NCBI GenBank assembly: GCA_036504855.1
Contig: DASXUL010000063.1
Span: forward strand, 1-63,668
From: DASXUL01 sp036504855
GTDB lineage: Bacteria; Armatimonadota; DTGP01; JAKQQT01
Length of the DNA stretch: 63,668 nucleotides
Reading direction: 5' to 3'
Shown: positions 17,790 to 26,538 of the stretch, piece by piece
How positions within the stretch are numbered: the first letter of the stretch is position 1
How the letters are laid out: the number at the start of each line of letters is the position of its first letter
Program-made: the position numbers and the translations under genes
Notes under the pieces: model-generated
Seen by the model: only the letters and a program-made list of their open reading frames with translations
Database searches by the model: none
Told to the model about the DNA's origin: nothing

Positions 17790-18614
17790 ATGACCTATCG
17801 ACCATTAGCAGTTGCGGCCGCGCTGGCGGCTATCGCGGCCGGCGCCTTGGCCCAGCAGCCCAAGCCCACCGTTCGCGCCAGCGTCGCTCCGGCGGACGCG
17901 ACGATGAGCGTATCGCTGACCGTGAAGGGCGCCAACGCCGAACCATTCCTTACCGTCACTTCCACCAACGCAGACGTGCGTGATTTGTTCAGGGAGATGG
18001 CGCGGAAATCCGGCGAAGATATTCTGCTGTCGCCGTCGGTAACCGGCCGGGTGAACGCGGACATTACGTCCAGCCCCGTGGAGAAGGCCGTGGCGACCGT
18101 TGCGGGCCTGGCCGGGCTATCGGTGCGGCGAATCGTTGTTCCGGATGGCGCGCCGGCCGTTACCGTTGACACCGCAGGAATGCTCACCGAAGCGCTCGCC
18201 GCGCTGCCGGACAAGGCATGCGTGGTCGACCCAACCACCGGCAAGGCCCTGGTGGTGTCCGCCTCGGCAGCCGCGCCGGCCTCTGGCTCCAAGGTGGTCT
18301 TCTACGTGCAGGGCAAGCTAACCCCGGAGCAAGAGCGCGCCGCGCGTGATAAGAAGGCCGCGGCCAAGGATGCCACGGCCGCGCAGGGCAACGACCTGAT
18401 TTCCAGTACCGTGAACGGCCTCAAGCAGATGCCGATTCAGCAGCGCCTTCAGGCAATGAACGATCTGCGTCGCCAGATGTTCGACAGCATGAGCCCGGAT
18501 GAGCGTCAGCAGATGTTCGACGCGATGCGCCAGCAGCGCCAGCAGGGCGGACAGCAGGGCGGTCGCGGAGGTTGGGGCGGCCCGCGGGGCGGCGGAGGCG
18601 GCAACGGCAACTAA
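17790..18614 (+). CDS. Secreted protein with STN/secretin-N-like domain and Gly-rich tail
   Basis: This 274-residue protein has a signal peptide (cleavage near ALAQQ). Residues about 55-110 (TSTNADVRDLFREMARKSG and then VNADITSSPVEKAVATV) match the short STN domain found at the start of secretins and TonB-dependent receptors. No secretin barrel follows. The chain continues with an Ala-rich region and a Gln/Met helical stretch (LQAMNDLRRQMFDSMSPDER), then a Gly-rich end. It could be an accessory secretion or regulatory periplasmic protein. SD AGGAGGGG precedes the ATG. Confidence 0.65.
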   Translation: MTYRPLAVAAALAAIAAGALAQQPKPTVRASVAPADATMSVSLTVKGANAEPFLTVTSTNADVRDLFREMARKSGEDILLSPSVTGRVNADITSSPVEKAVATVAGLAGLSVRRIVVPDGAPAVTVDTAGMLTEALAALPDKACVVDPTTGKALVVSASAAAPASGSKVVFYVQGKLTPEQERAARDKKAAAKDATAAQGNDLISSTVNGLKQMPIQQRLQAMNDLRRQMFDSMSPDERQQMFDAMRQQRQQGGQQGGRGGWGGPRGGGGGNGN

Positions 18615-18643
18615 GCCCACGGTTTGATGCAGAGCCGAGCGTC

Positions 18644-18685
18644 AAACGCAGAAAGGATGCCCCGCGGGGCATCCTTTCTGCGTTT
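18644..18685. terminator. Perfect 42-bp palindrome between convergent genes
   Basis: AAACGCAGAAAGGATGCCCC and its exact complement form a palindrome with 21-bp arms and no spacer. It sits between the stops of the STN-domain gene (+) and ferredoxin (-). On each strand the arm ends in TTT, followed on the plus strand by CCTTAT, consistent with a bidirectional terminator. Confidence 0.85.
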
Positions 18686-18704
18686 CCTTATACCGTTCAT
18701 CCGC

Positions 18705-18956
18705 CTATAGGCCGGAAAGCTGACGGTTGATCTGGATGTACTCGTTCCATTGCGGCGGCACTTCCTCTTCGAAGAAGATGGCGTCCACGGGGCATTCGGG
18801 TTTGCACAGCCCGCAGTCGATGCACTCATCGGGGTTGATGTAGAGCATATCGGGCTTCTGGCCCTCTTCCACTTCGTAGATGCAGTCCACCGGGCAGACG
18901 GCGACGCACGCGCGGTCCTTGACACCAACACACGGTTCGCAAATGATAAACGCCAT
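18705..18956 (-). CDS. Seven-iron type ferredoxin
   Basis: This 83-residue protein starts at MAFIICEPC; AAGGAAGG lies upstream, and the longer open frame has no support. Cysteine-rich segments are CEPCVGVKDRACVAVCPVDC and CIDCGLCKPECPVDAI. The first set has the wider spacing of 3Fe-4S/4Fe-4S ferredoxins and the second is a classic CxxCxxCxxxCP. It is a small cytosolic electron carrier, partner unknown. It is a single gene facing the STN-domain gene. Confidence 0.93.
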   Translation of the reverse strand: MAFIICEPCVGVKDRACVAVCPVDCIYEVEEGQKPDMLYINPDECIDCGLCKPECPVDAIFFEEEVPPQWNEYIQINRQLSGL

Positions 18957-19192
18957 GGGGCGACCTTCCTTTCCCGCAGTTCCGGTTCGCACAACTTCGT
19001 CGCACGATACCCCCTTCGTCTCATCGACACTATGCATTGCCCTTTTCCGGCAAGTCAAGGCTGTTGGCTGAGCGCCGCGTTCCGGATGGCGAGCAGACTG
19101 TCGGCTCCTCATGCGTTGAAACTCGGGGGGCGTTCGGGGTGTTCTTATCTCCGAACCTACCCGTCCGGCGCCCCGGATAATCAGGAGTACCC

Positions 19193-19888
19193 ATGGAGAC
19201 GCAACCAGGAGAGCGGCAGTTCGTGAGCTTCAGCTTCTACCGGCTGGACCCGGCGTTTCGGAGGCTGCCCGCAGCCCAGAAAGAGGCCGCGCGCGAGGAG
19301 TTCGTCGCCGCGGTTTCCCACGGCGAAGAGATGATGGCTTTTTCGTACAGCCTGGTGGGCCTTCGCGCCGAGGCGGACTTCATGCTCTGGCGCATCGCGT
19401 ACGGTACCGACGCTTTTCAGTGCCACACGGCCGCGCTGAACAAAACGGCGCTGGCCGGCTACCTGTCCACCCCCTACGCCTATCTCAGCCAGACCAAGCA
19501 CTCCGTGTATGTGGATAAGCACGAGCACCCCGGCCAGGAAGGCCGCCGGTTGATGCTGAACCCTGGCAGCCGCAAGTACCTGTTCGTGTACCCCTTCACG
19601 AAAACGCGCCCCTGGTATCTGCTGGGCAAGGAAGATCGCCAGAAGGCCATGGACACGCACATCGCCGTGGGGCACCGCTTCCCCTCCGTGAAGCTGAACA
19701 CCACCTATTCATTCGGAATGGACGACCAGGAGTTCGTAGTCGCCTTCGAGACGAACAAGCCCGACGACTTCCTGGATCTGGTGATGGCCCTGCGCGAAAC
19801 AGAGAGCAGCCTCTACACGCTCCGCGACACGCCGATCTTCACGTGCGTTCGCCAGGAAATCCCGGAGATTCTGGACGGGTTGTTCTAG
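19193..19888 (+). CDS. hemQ: Coproheme decarboxylase (HemQ/ChdC), chlorite dismutase family
   Basis: HemQ converts iron-coproporphyrin III to heme b by two oxidative decarboxylations, the last step of the coproporphyrin-dependent pathway. The 231-residue protein carries YPFTKTRPWYLL, with Tyr133 in the place of the catalytic tyrosine. It also carries a His-containing segment THIAVGHRFP for proximal heme ligation and SFGMDDQEFVVAFE, all conserved in the family. Length is typical. True chlorite dismutases have a distal Arg that I do not see in the expected context. Its presence fits the ccm operon at the right end of the window, which handles heme for cytochrome c. Confidence 0.88.
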   Translation: METQPGERQFVSFSFYRLDPAFRRLPAAQKEAAREEFVAAVSHGEEMMAFSYSLVGLRAEADFMLWRIAYGTDAFQCHTAALNKTALAGYLSTPYAYLSQTKHSVYVDKHEHPGQEGRRLMLNPGSRKYLFVYPFTKTRPWYLLGKEDRQKAMDTHIAVGHRFPSVKLNTTYSFGMDDQEFVVAFETNKPDDFLDLVMALRETESSLYTLRDTPIFTCVRQEIPEILDGLF

Positions 19889-19991
19889 AGCCACGGCACT
19901 TCGCGTCTCAAGCGCCCCGCTGCATGTGGCACATCCCTGTGTCCCCGAGGGCACATCGCGCCTCGGCTCGTGATTGGAGCAGTACCCCCGC

Positions 19992-20633
19992 ATGTACCCG
20001 CAATCCCGTCTCAGCGCCGTTGGCGCCAGCCTGATCCTTCTGTGCGCCCTGCCCGCCGTGGCGGCCCGCCGCCCGGCGCCGCGATCCAGCCGCACCCATC
20101 TCGCCAGCCGTGGAGCCCTGCACGCTCTCCGCATTGCGGCGGGCGGCGCCGGCGCGTCGGCCAAGTCCATCGTCGTCAGCAAGTCCGCGAAGACCCTCAC
20201 GCTGATGGAAGGCGGCGTCGCAGTGCGCACCTACCCGATCGCCGTGGGGCGCTCCATGGACGGCGCCAAGCAGACGGCGGGAGACTGGCGCACGCCGGAA
20301 GGCGTCTATACCGTGGCGGGGCGGCAACCGGCCAGCCGCTTCTACCTGGCGCTCAAGATATCGTATCCGAACGTCGAAGATGCCGAGCGCGGTCTGCGGG
20401 CGGGCATCATTACCCCGGCTCAGGCCGACGCCATCCGCCGCGCGGAGGAAGCCGGCGCCCTGCCGCCCCAGAACACGGCCCTCGGCCGCGACATCGAAAT
20501 CCACGGCGGCTACCGATCCGACGGTTCCGGAATCAAAGGCTACACCCGCGGCTGCATGGCCCTCACCAACCAGATGATCCGCGAGATCTATCGCTGGGCG
20601 CCAGACGGAACTGTAGTGATCATTCGGGAATAG
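19992..20633 (+). CDS. L,D-transpeptidase (YkuD family)
   Basis: YkuD enzymes form 3-3 peptidoglycan crosslinks or attach proteins to the wall. This 213-residue protein begins at MYPQSRL; GGAG lies 11 bases upstream, and a TTG six codons earlier is possible. It has a signal peptide (ending near AVAA) and the catalytic signature with H171 of EIHGGY and C188 of GYTRGCMAL. Residues KTLTLMEGGVAVRTYPIAVG form the start of the domain. It is secreted. The gene is convergent with the CE7 esterase, separated by a long heptamer hairpin. Confidence 0.9.
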   Translation: MYPQSRLSAVGASLILLCALPAVAARRPAPRSSRTHLASRGALHALRIAAGGAGASAKSIVVSKSAKTLTLMEGGVAVRTYPIAVGRSMDGAKQTAGDWRTPEGVYTVAGRQPASRFYLALKISYPNVEDAERGLRAGIITPAQADAIRRAEEAGALPPQNTALGRDIEIHGGYRSDGSGIKGYTRGCMALTNQMIREIYRWAPDGTVVIIRE

Positions 20634-20902
20634 CTGTCAGCTGTCAGCTGTCAGCTGTCAGCCGTCAGCATGCAAGCGAGAGGAATGGCTCACCCACGTC
20701 ACCCTGAGCAACGCGAAGGGACTCGGCCTGACCGGTCTATCCGCGAAACGCAGCAAGCACCCACGCCCAGTCGGGCATGAGTGCTTGTTACGTTATTCCG
20801 TCCGGCAGGCTAGGCCGAGACCCTTCGCGCCGCTCAGGGTGACGTGGGTGAGGGGCATGCCTCTCGCTTGCGTGCTGACGGCTGACCGCTGATGGCTGAA
20901 AG
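20634..20902. repeat. Long nested heptamer hairpin between convergent genes
   Basis: Four units CTGTCAG plus CCGTCAG follow the YkuD stop. On the other side, read on the minus strand, CCATCAG, CGGTCAG and CCGTCAG follow the esterase stop. Inside lie further complementary arms: CACCCACGTCACCCTGAGC pairs with GCTCAGGGTGACGTGGGTG, and ACTCGGCCTG pairs with CAGGCTAGGCCGAG imperfectly. The whole can fold into a stem of over 80 bp. Each gene thus carries its own NNNTCAG run in sense orientation. Confidence 0.85.
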
Positions 20903-22180
20903 CTATGAACCCAACTTCTTCTCCAGGAAGGCGTGGACGGCTTTCACCATGTTATCCGTGAGCTCGTGGTCGGCGGGCGGATCGAGGAAGAGCGTTTTGT
21001 CTTTCGTGCCGAGGCAGTTGAAGTCGGCAAAGCTGGATGGCGGCGGGCAGACCCGGTCCATCTGGGCCACGGTGATGATCGTGGGGCAGTGGATGCGGGC
21101 CGCCATGAAGCGGACGTCGACGTAGGAAACGGTCTTTCGGAGCTTGGCGCCTTCGGGGGTCTCGGGATGCTCGAATCGGGCGCGCAGGTTGGCGAAGCCG
21201 CCGTTTGTGCAGCAGCGGACGGCGGTGGGGAAGTCGCTCAGGAACGGCACATAGGCCGCGCAGGCCGCCGTGTGCCCATCCAGCGCGGCGGTGGCCAGCG
21301 AGAAGGCGCCGCCCTGTGAGCTGCCCTCGGTTCCGATCCTGGCGCCGTCCACTTCCGGCCGGCTGCGGAGGAACTGCATCGCGCGCAGGCAGTCCATGTA
21401 AGCCGACCGGTAGTAGTACTTCTCCGGGTCGTAGATGTTGTACTCCATGTGGTTGGCCGGCAGATTCCAGAACTCGTTGCTGGCGCCGTGTCCGCGCGGG
21501 TTCACGGCGAGGGTGATGAAGCCCTTGGCCGTTCGGTCATCCGGTCCCTGCGCCGACGCGTAGCCGGGCATCGTTTGCACCGCGGGGTAGCTGCGGTCCG
21601 CGTGGCCGCCCAACACGTCCACGCCCTTCGGCGCGGTATACCAGCAGACGATCCTCACCCCGCCGATGGAGTCCAACTCAACGCGGTAGAGGCGGCCGGT
21701 GTCCGTGGCCTTGTCCTTCACCTCGGTGATGCGGGGGTTCATCGGCGTTTGGGCCAGTTCCGCCTTCGCGCGGTCCCAGTATGCCTGCCAATCCGCCGGT
21801 TCCTTCCAGCTTGGGTCGCCGTGGAACTTCTCCAGGCGGGCCGGCGGCGGCAGCGTGCGGTATTCGCGGGCGGGTTGTTGCTTGCCATCCGCGACGGCGG
21901 CAATGGAGACGCCAATCGCGCGGGCGCCCCTGGCGCGGGGGAGCACGAAGCGGGCCGGCCCGCCGGCCGTGTCGATCTCCCGGATCACGCGGTCCTGTTC
22001 CGGCGTTTCACCGAGGGCGCGGAAGATGACGTGCGCGGGGCCGCACTGGCCGGCGGCGTCCGGCTCGATGGAAGCGTACGGCTTGCCCTCGAGTTGGTTG
22101 AAGCGCAGCGTGTAGGGGCCGGCGCCCTGGGCGGCGGACGCCGCGCAGATCGCCGCGACGATGACGGTGGACGAGCGCAT
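20903..22180 (-). CDS. Secreted acetyl xylan esterase-like hydrolase (CE7/AXE1 family), copy 1
   Basis: This 425-residue secreted alpha/beta hydrolase starts at MRSSTVIVAAICAAS. AAGGAA lies upstream of this ATG, and an ATG nine codons earlier has no SD. The Ser nucleophile is in GSSQGG, the Asp in QMDRVCPP and the His in ADHEL. RGHG and EKYYYRSAYMDCLRAMQFL match CE7, which deacetylates xylo-oligosaccharides and related esters. The N-terminal about 110 residues are a small beta domain. It is a tandem paralogue of the next gene upstream, with very similar core sequence. Confidence 0.88.
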   Translation of the reverse strand: MRSSTVIVAAICAASAAQGAGPYTLRFNQLEGKPYASIEPDAAGQCGPAHVIFRALGETPEQDRVIREIDTAGGPARFVLPRARGARAIGVSIAAVADGKQQPAREYRTLPPPARLEKFHGDPSWKEPADWQAYWDRAKAELAQTPMNPRITEVKDKATDTGRLYRVELDSIGGVRIVCWYTAPKGVDVLGGHADRSYPAVQTMPGYASAQGPDDRTAKGFITLAVNPRGHGASNEFWNLPANHMEYNIYDPEKYYYRSAYMDCLRAMQFLRSRPEVDGARIGTEGSSQGGAFSLATAALDGHTAACAAYVPFLSDFPTAVRCCTNGGFANLRARFEHPETPEGAKLRKTVSYVDVRFMAARIHCPTIITVAQMDRVCPPPSSFADFNCLGTKDKTLFLDPPADHELTDNMVKAVHAFLEKKLGS

Positions 22181-22212
22181 GGGGGTTCCTTTCGGTTCGA
22201 TAGACATAAGCG

Positions 22213-22331
22213 TATGGAGCCATCAGCCGTCAGCCATCAGCGAGCGGAAAACGTGATGTAGAAGCTTCTCGCCCCAGGACTTCGCACCGACGGCTGACGG
22301 CTGATGGCTGATCGCTGATCGCTGATCGCTC
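22213..22331 (-). repeat. Heptamer repeat hairpin between tandem esterases
   Basis: Read on the minus strand from the stop of the upstream esterase, CGATCAG (three times), CCATCAG and CCGTCAG are followed by a spacer and then inverted units (CATCAGCCGTCAGCCATCAG on plus at 22220). It lies between two co-directional paralogues and may limit readthrough or protect the first mRNA's 3' end. Confidence 0.85.
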
Positions 22332-22332
22332 T

Positions 22333-24057
22333 TCACATATGGCGGCGGAACCAGTCCGCTCCGGCCTCGCGCATTTCGTTTGGCACTTCATGGTCGCGCC
22401 CAGGGACCAGCAGCAGGCGTTTGGGCGTTGCGGTGGGCAGGCAGTTGAAGTCCGCGGACCCGCCATTCGGGGGGCACGTTCGGTCCATTTCGCCCACGCA
22501 GATCAGGGTTGGCACGTGGATGCGGGTGGCGAGGTGGCGCACGTCGATGTACGACAATGTCCGGCGGATAGCGTCGGCGTTCGGTGCGCTTCCATCGAAG
22601 ACCCCTCGGAACCCGGGGATGCCGCCGCGCGTGCATGTATGGATGCTGGTGGGGAAGTCGCTCAGGAACGGCACGTTGGCGCAGCAGGCGGCGACGCCTG
22701 GCGCCAGCGCGGCCGAGGCCAGCGCGAACGCGCCGCCCTGGCTGCCGCCTTCCACGCCGATCCGCTTCGTATCCACTTCCGGCCGCGATTGGAGGAACTG
22801 GATGGCGCGCACGCAGTCCATGTAGGCGCCGCGGTAATAGTACTTCTCCGCGTCCTCAATGTTGTACGTCAGGTGGTTGTCGGGCAACGGCCAGAAGTCG
22901 GCGCTGGGGCCATGCCCGCGCGGGTTCACGCTGAATGTGATGTAGCCGGACGCGGTGCGATCCAGCGGCGGTTCCTCGGCCCCGTAGCCCGGCATCACTT
23001 GCACCGCCGGGTATCTCTTCGCCACACTGCCGTCTTCGTGGAAGGCGTCGCGCGGAACGAAGAACCAGCCCGAGAAGCGCACGCCGCCAATGGAATCCAG
23101 ATCCACTCGGAAGAGGCGGCCGGTCTTGGTTGCCCTGTTCGGGACTTCAGTGACCTTGGCATTCTGCGGAACGGCATCCAGTTCGGCCTTGGCGCGGCTC
23201 CAAAACGCGTCGAAATCGGCCGGTACCGTCCAGTTAGGGTCGCCCTTGAACTCCGCGGTCTTCCGGCCTGGCGCCAGGCTATGGTATTCGGCCGTTCCGG
23301 CCTCCCCCGCGTAGCCGGGCGCAATCAGCTTGGCGCCGGCGAAGGGCGTTTTCACGGCGGGAACGAGGAAGCGAGCCGGGCCGCCCGGCGTTCGCCGCGT
23401 CTGAACATCCGTCGTTTCGTTACTCACCGTCTGGAACGTTACCTCAACGGGCAGGCAGAGGCCCGCTACAGGCTCGGGCTCGATGACCATGGACGGACGG
23501 CCGCCGTAGGGGCTGATGTCGAAGCGGTAGACAAACGGCTTTGTGAGTGTGGGCGGGCAGCCCTCCGGGCCGGACTCGGCGCTGAGCTGGACAACGCCCC
23601 ATGTGAGCGGGTTATAGGAGAGCACCTCAGCGGGGAGTTGTTTGTCGCCTCCGCCGGCGTTCCACACGATGTGGACGGGCAGAAAGAGCCCGGATGTTGC
23701 ATCAATGCCCAGCGCCGACCAGGGCGCCTCAATGTTCCACTCCCCGGAATCGGCCGTGAAGACGACATCCGTCATCGCCTTTCCGTTGCGGGTGAGCGTC
23801 GGTTTGCCCTCGACGATGCCGGCGGAGAACCAGCCGTCCAGGGTCACGCGAGCAGTGGGCGGCACATCGGAGACGTGCACACACAGGCGCTTGACGTCCC
23901 ACGCGAGCGAGAGCCGCCCGGGCGCTATGGCCAGAGCGGGGGCCGAGCGCCACCAGTCTTCACTGGAGCGGGGAACGGCGGGGAACGGTCGGGTGGGAGC
24001 GGCAAGCGCGAACGAGAGCAGGCACAAAAGCGCCACAGCGGCCAAACGTATCATCAT
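22333..24057 (-). CDS. Secreted CE7-like esterase with extra N-terminal beta domain, copy 2
   Basis: This 574-residue protein has a signal peptide (MMIRLAAVALLCLLSFALAA). An N-terminal domain at about residues 30-180 (VTLDGWFSAGIVEGKPTLTR, ALGIDATSGLFLPVHIVWNA) resembles CBM9/DOMON-like beta sandwiches. The CE7 catalytic domain follows from about residue 270, with Ser in GGSQGG, Asp in GEMDRTCPP and His in GRDHEVP. The catalytic part closely parallels copy 1, so the pair arose by duplication followed by gain or loss of the binding domain. Deacetylation of plant polysaccharide fragments outside the cell is inferred. Confidence 0.85.
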   Translation of the reverse strand: MMIRLAAVALLCLLSFALAAPTRPFPAVPRSSEDWWRSAPALAIAPGRLSLAWDVKRLCVHVSDVPPTARVTLDGWFSAGIVEGKPTLTRNGKAMTDVVFTADSGEWNIEAPWSALGIDATSGLFLPVHIVWNAGGGDKQLPAEVLSYNPLTWGVVQLSAESGPEGCPPTLTKPFVYRFDISPYGGRPSMVIEPEPVAGLCLPVEVTFQTVSNETTDVQTRRTPGGPARFLVPAVKTPFAGAKLIAPGYAGEAGTAEYHSLAPGRKTAEFKGDPNWTVPADFDAFWSRAKAELDAVPQNAKVTEVPNRATKTGRLFRVDLDSIGGVRFSGWFFVPRDAFHEDGSVAKRYPAVQVMPGYGAEEPPLDRTASGYITFSVNPRGHGPSADFWPLPDNHLTYNIEDAEKYYYRGAYMDCVRAIQFLQSRPEVDTKRIGVEGGSQGGAFALASAALAPGVAACCANVPFLSDFPTSIHTCTRGGIPGFRGVFDGSAPNADAIRRTLSYIDVRHLATRIHVPTLICVGEMDRTCPPNGGSADFNCLPTATPKRLLLVPGRDHEVPNEMREAGADWFRRHM

Positions 24058-24111
24058 ACTTCAACGGTTGCACGCCGCCGCCCCCCCGGTCAAACCAAAC
24101 GCCCCGGCGAC

Positions 24112-26367
24112 CTATATGACCCCGGGCAGCGCCGCGCCGAACATCTGATACAGGTGCGTCTCTCCCGCCGGCAGGCGGTACACCGTGCGGTCCTCGGTTA
24201 GGAGGTTCACCGCCGTGATGTCCACGTCCACCGTCCATGGGTTGTGGATGGTCACCGTTCCGCCGTCCCAGTCCTCATCCACGATGATGACGCTCTCCAG
24301 CAGGTAGGTCTTCTCCTCGCGGGGGTTGAAGAACAGCGTGCCCCAGGACTGCAGCCAGTCTTCCACCCACACAATCCAGCCGGCGCACCACGAGTGGGCC
24401 AGCGGAAGCACACCGCCCTTCGGCTGGAACCAATCCGTGTGGTACCACTGCTCCGGGACCATGCCGCGGCGCGCGTTGAAGTCGCCATCCTCGCGGGCGA
24501 TGAACTGGCGGAAGCAGAAAACGTGGTCGCGGGCGCGCTGGAAGTAGTAGTCGTCACCCGTGAGGCGCCAGAGGCGCAGCATCTCCGGGATGCAGACGTA
24601 GCCGTAGTTGTGGAGGTGCTGATTCGACGGAGATGCAACGTCACCACCCTTGGTACGGAAATCGTAGCGGCCTAACAGCGTGTTTTCCGGGAAGGTTGCG
24701 TTATACGACATGCGGAAGGTCAACGCATAGTCAGCGGCGTGCCCGGCCAGTTCCAGCCACTTCTCGTCCCCGGTCTCTTCGTAGAGGTGTTGCATGGCGA
24801 TGAGAGCGTTGTAGCCGTCTTCAGATGTGACGCCGTGGGGCACGTCCTCCGGGGCGCCGGCCAGGGTTTCAGCACGGATGAAGTCCGCGTAGTACTCGCC
24901 GGCTCGAACCGCCGCCTCGAGGTACTCCACCGCCTTCGGGAATGAGGCGCCCGAGTTGCTGCGATAGCGGCTGGCTAGCACGAGGGCCGGAATCCACATC
25001 AGGCCGCCGGCGCCCTCCCACTCCTCAACCGCTCCGGTTTCCAGGTTGTAGTACGTGCCAAAGGAGCCGTCTTCCCGCTGGATGCGGGCGGCATAGTCCA
25101 GGTTACTCTGCGCGGCCGCGGCCCAGGAGGCGTGGCGGTCGCCCGTGGCCCACCCTTCCGCGGCGCAGATGGCCACCATGAGGGCCCACGTCGCCTCGCC
25201 GACGGTGCGGCTCTGGCCCACCGGCGGAAGGGATTGGTCCGTCACCCAGCCGCCCGTCCAGCCATCTTCCTCCGTCCACTGCGGGTAGAAGCACCCGGCG
25301 GGCGAGATACCTTCTGACGCGATTCGGTCGATGACGCTGAGCCCGGCCTGCGTCATCGCGGCATCAATCATGCGCGTGCCGTGGCGGGCCAACGCCAGGG
25401 CGTACGGGAGGCCGCTCACCCACGCGACGTGCATATGTTTGCGATCCCATTGGGCCGCGTTCTGGCAGAAGTAGCGGTCGAACCCGGCCGTCTCGTAGAG
25501 CATCGCCTCGTTGGGATCGTAGTGCCAATCCGTGAGGCCGCGGGCCGCCAGGTGAGCTGCATGCGCGCCCGGAACCCAGGGCGCGAGCTCCGAGGGGCTG
25601 TCGCGATAGGCGTCGCGCACCAGCGGTCGCCATCCGGAATGCCCGGCGTACACTTCGAAGGTGAAGGCGACCACGTCGCCCGGTTGTGCGGTGAAACGCG
25701 CGCCGTCGGGCGCGGAGGTGGGACGATACGGAGCGTACGAAATGGGCTCTTCGAGGAACGGGAAATGCAGCGACAGGCTGGTGACGGCGGATGTACACGT
25801 GAAGCCCATGCCCGAGGCGCCGTGGCTGAACCGATCGGGGGTGAGCACCGCCGCGGACGCATTCACCCCGTGCAGCATGGTGAGCGGAGTCATCGTGCGG
25901 TCCGTTCGGAACCGCCATGCAGGCGATGAGGCCTCATCGTCGGGTTCTGCAATGGCGCTCCAGCGAGGGTAGGAACCCTTACCCTCAGGGCGGTTGGCCC
26001 CGTAGAAAACGCCGGGCACGAACGGAGAAGCGTCCTCCAAGTGGGCGCGCCACTCCACGTCGAAGGCCGTCTGCGCAGGCCCGCGGCCGCACCATGTAGC
26101 CTCAACATCCCACTGCGCGCGCGGACACCGCGACCCGGAGACTGATACTTCCACATGCACGCGCCACCGGCCCTCGATCTCGCCCCGGAGAAGCAGAGTC
26201 TCCTCAACCATGTCCACGTTCGTCCAGCGGACCTCGTCGCCATCCCGCTCGCGCAGGTGGAAACCGTCTAGCAAAGTCTTTCCGCCCAGATCGAGGGCGG
26301 CTCTCAGCGAATGGTGGGCGCGTTGGATATGAAGGCGGCGATCCAGGTCCAGATAGAGTTCCGGCAT
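24112..26367 (-). CDS. Cytosolic alpha/alpha-barrel (six-hairpin glycosidase-like) protein, family not recognised
   Basis: This 751-residue protein has no signal peptide. SD GGGAGG precedes the ATG. An N-terminal beta domain (about 1-260) is followed by helical repeats with the texture of six-hairpin glycosidases: EATWALMVAICAAEGWATGD, YLEAAVRAGEYYADFIRAE and NALIAMQHLYEETGDEKWLE. A C-terminal beta cap ends with YRLPAGETHLYQMF. The layout resembles unsaturated-glucuronidase or GH127/GH88-like enzymes, but I cannot assign a family or catalytic residues. Neighbouring esterases and the GH65 cassette suggest processing of imported oligosaccharides. It is divergent from the epimerase. Confidence 0.6.
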   Translation of the reverse strand: MPELYLDLDRRLHIQRAHHSLRAALDLGGKTLLDGFHLRERDGDEVRWTNVDMVEETLLLRGEIEGRWRVHVEVSVSGSRCPRAQWDVEATWCGRGPAQTAFDVEWRAHLEDASPFVPGVFYGANRPEGKGSYPRWSAIAEPDDEASSPAWRFRTDRTMTPLTMLHGVNASAAVLTPDRFSHGASGMGFTCTSAVTSLSLHFPFLEEPISYAPYRPTSAPDGARFTAQPGDVVAFTFEVYAGHSGWRPLVRDAYRDSPSELAPWVPGAHAAHLAARGLTDWHYDPNEAMLYETAGFDRYFCQNAAQWDRKHMHVAWVSGLPYALALARHGTRMIDAAMTQAGLSVIDRIASEGISPAGCFYPQWTEEDGWTGGWVTDQSLPPVGQSRTVGEATWALMVAICAAEGWATGDRHASWAAAAQSNLDYAARIQREDGSFGTYYNLETGAVEEWEGAGGLMWIPALVLASRYRSNSGASFPKAVEYLEAAVRAGEYYADFIRAETLAGAPEDVPHGVTSEDGYNALIAMQHLYEETGDEKWLELAGHAADYALTFRMSYNATFPENTLLGRYDFRTKGGDVASPSNQHLHNYGYVCIPEMLRLWRLTGDDYYFQRARDHVFCFRQFIAREDGDFNARRGMVPEQWYHTDWFQPKGGVLPLAHSWCAGWIVWVEDWLQSWGTLFFNPREEKTYLLESVIIVDEDWDGGTVTIHNPWTVDVDITAVNLLTEDRTVYRLPAGETHLYQMFGAALPGVI

Positions 26368-26538
26368 GATTCCTCCCCGATGGGCGCTTGTGCGTTACGG
26401 TCATTGTAGAGGCGCGGAAGGTAAGCCGCAAAGCGAAAGGTTGCGGCTGTCGCCCTGGGGCGGCTCCGCGGCGGAGCATGAACGCTTTGCGCGCCGGGGT
26501 ATATGATAGGATCAGCAGTTGATAGGGAGGGCGCCGGT

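Noticed and set aside
19193..19888. Annotation as a true chlorite dismutase
   Set aside because: The YPFTKTRPWYLL context with Tyr133 fits coproheme decarboxylase, and no perchlorate genes are nearby.
19970..20707. 245-residue frame overlapping the L,D-transpeptidase gene
   Set aside because: It is Arg/Pro-rich with no motif and shifted one frame from the YkuD sequence with its catalytic Cys.
22339..24201. 620-residue plus-strand open frame opposite the second CE7 esterase
   Set aside because: No motif; the opposite strand has the catalytic triad and a signal peptide.
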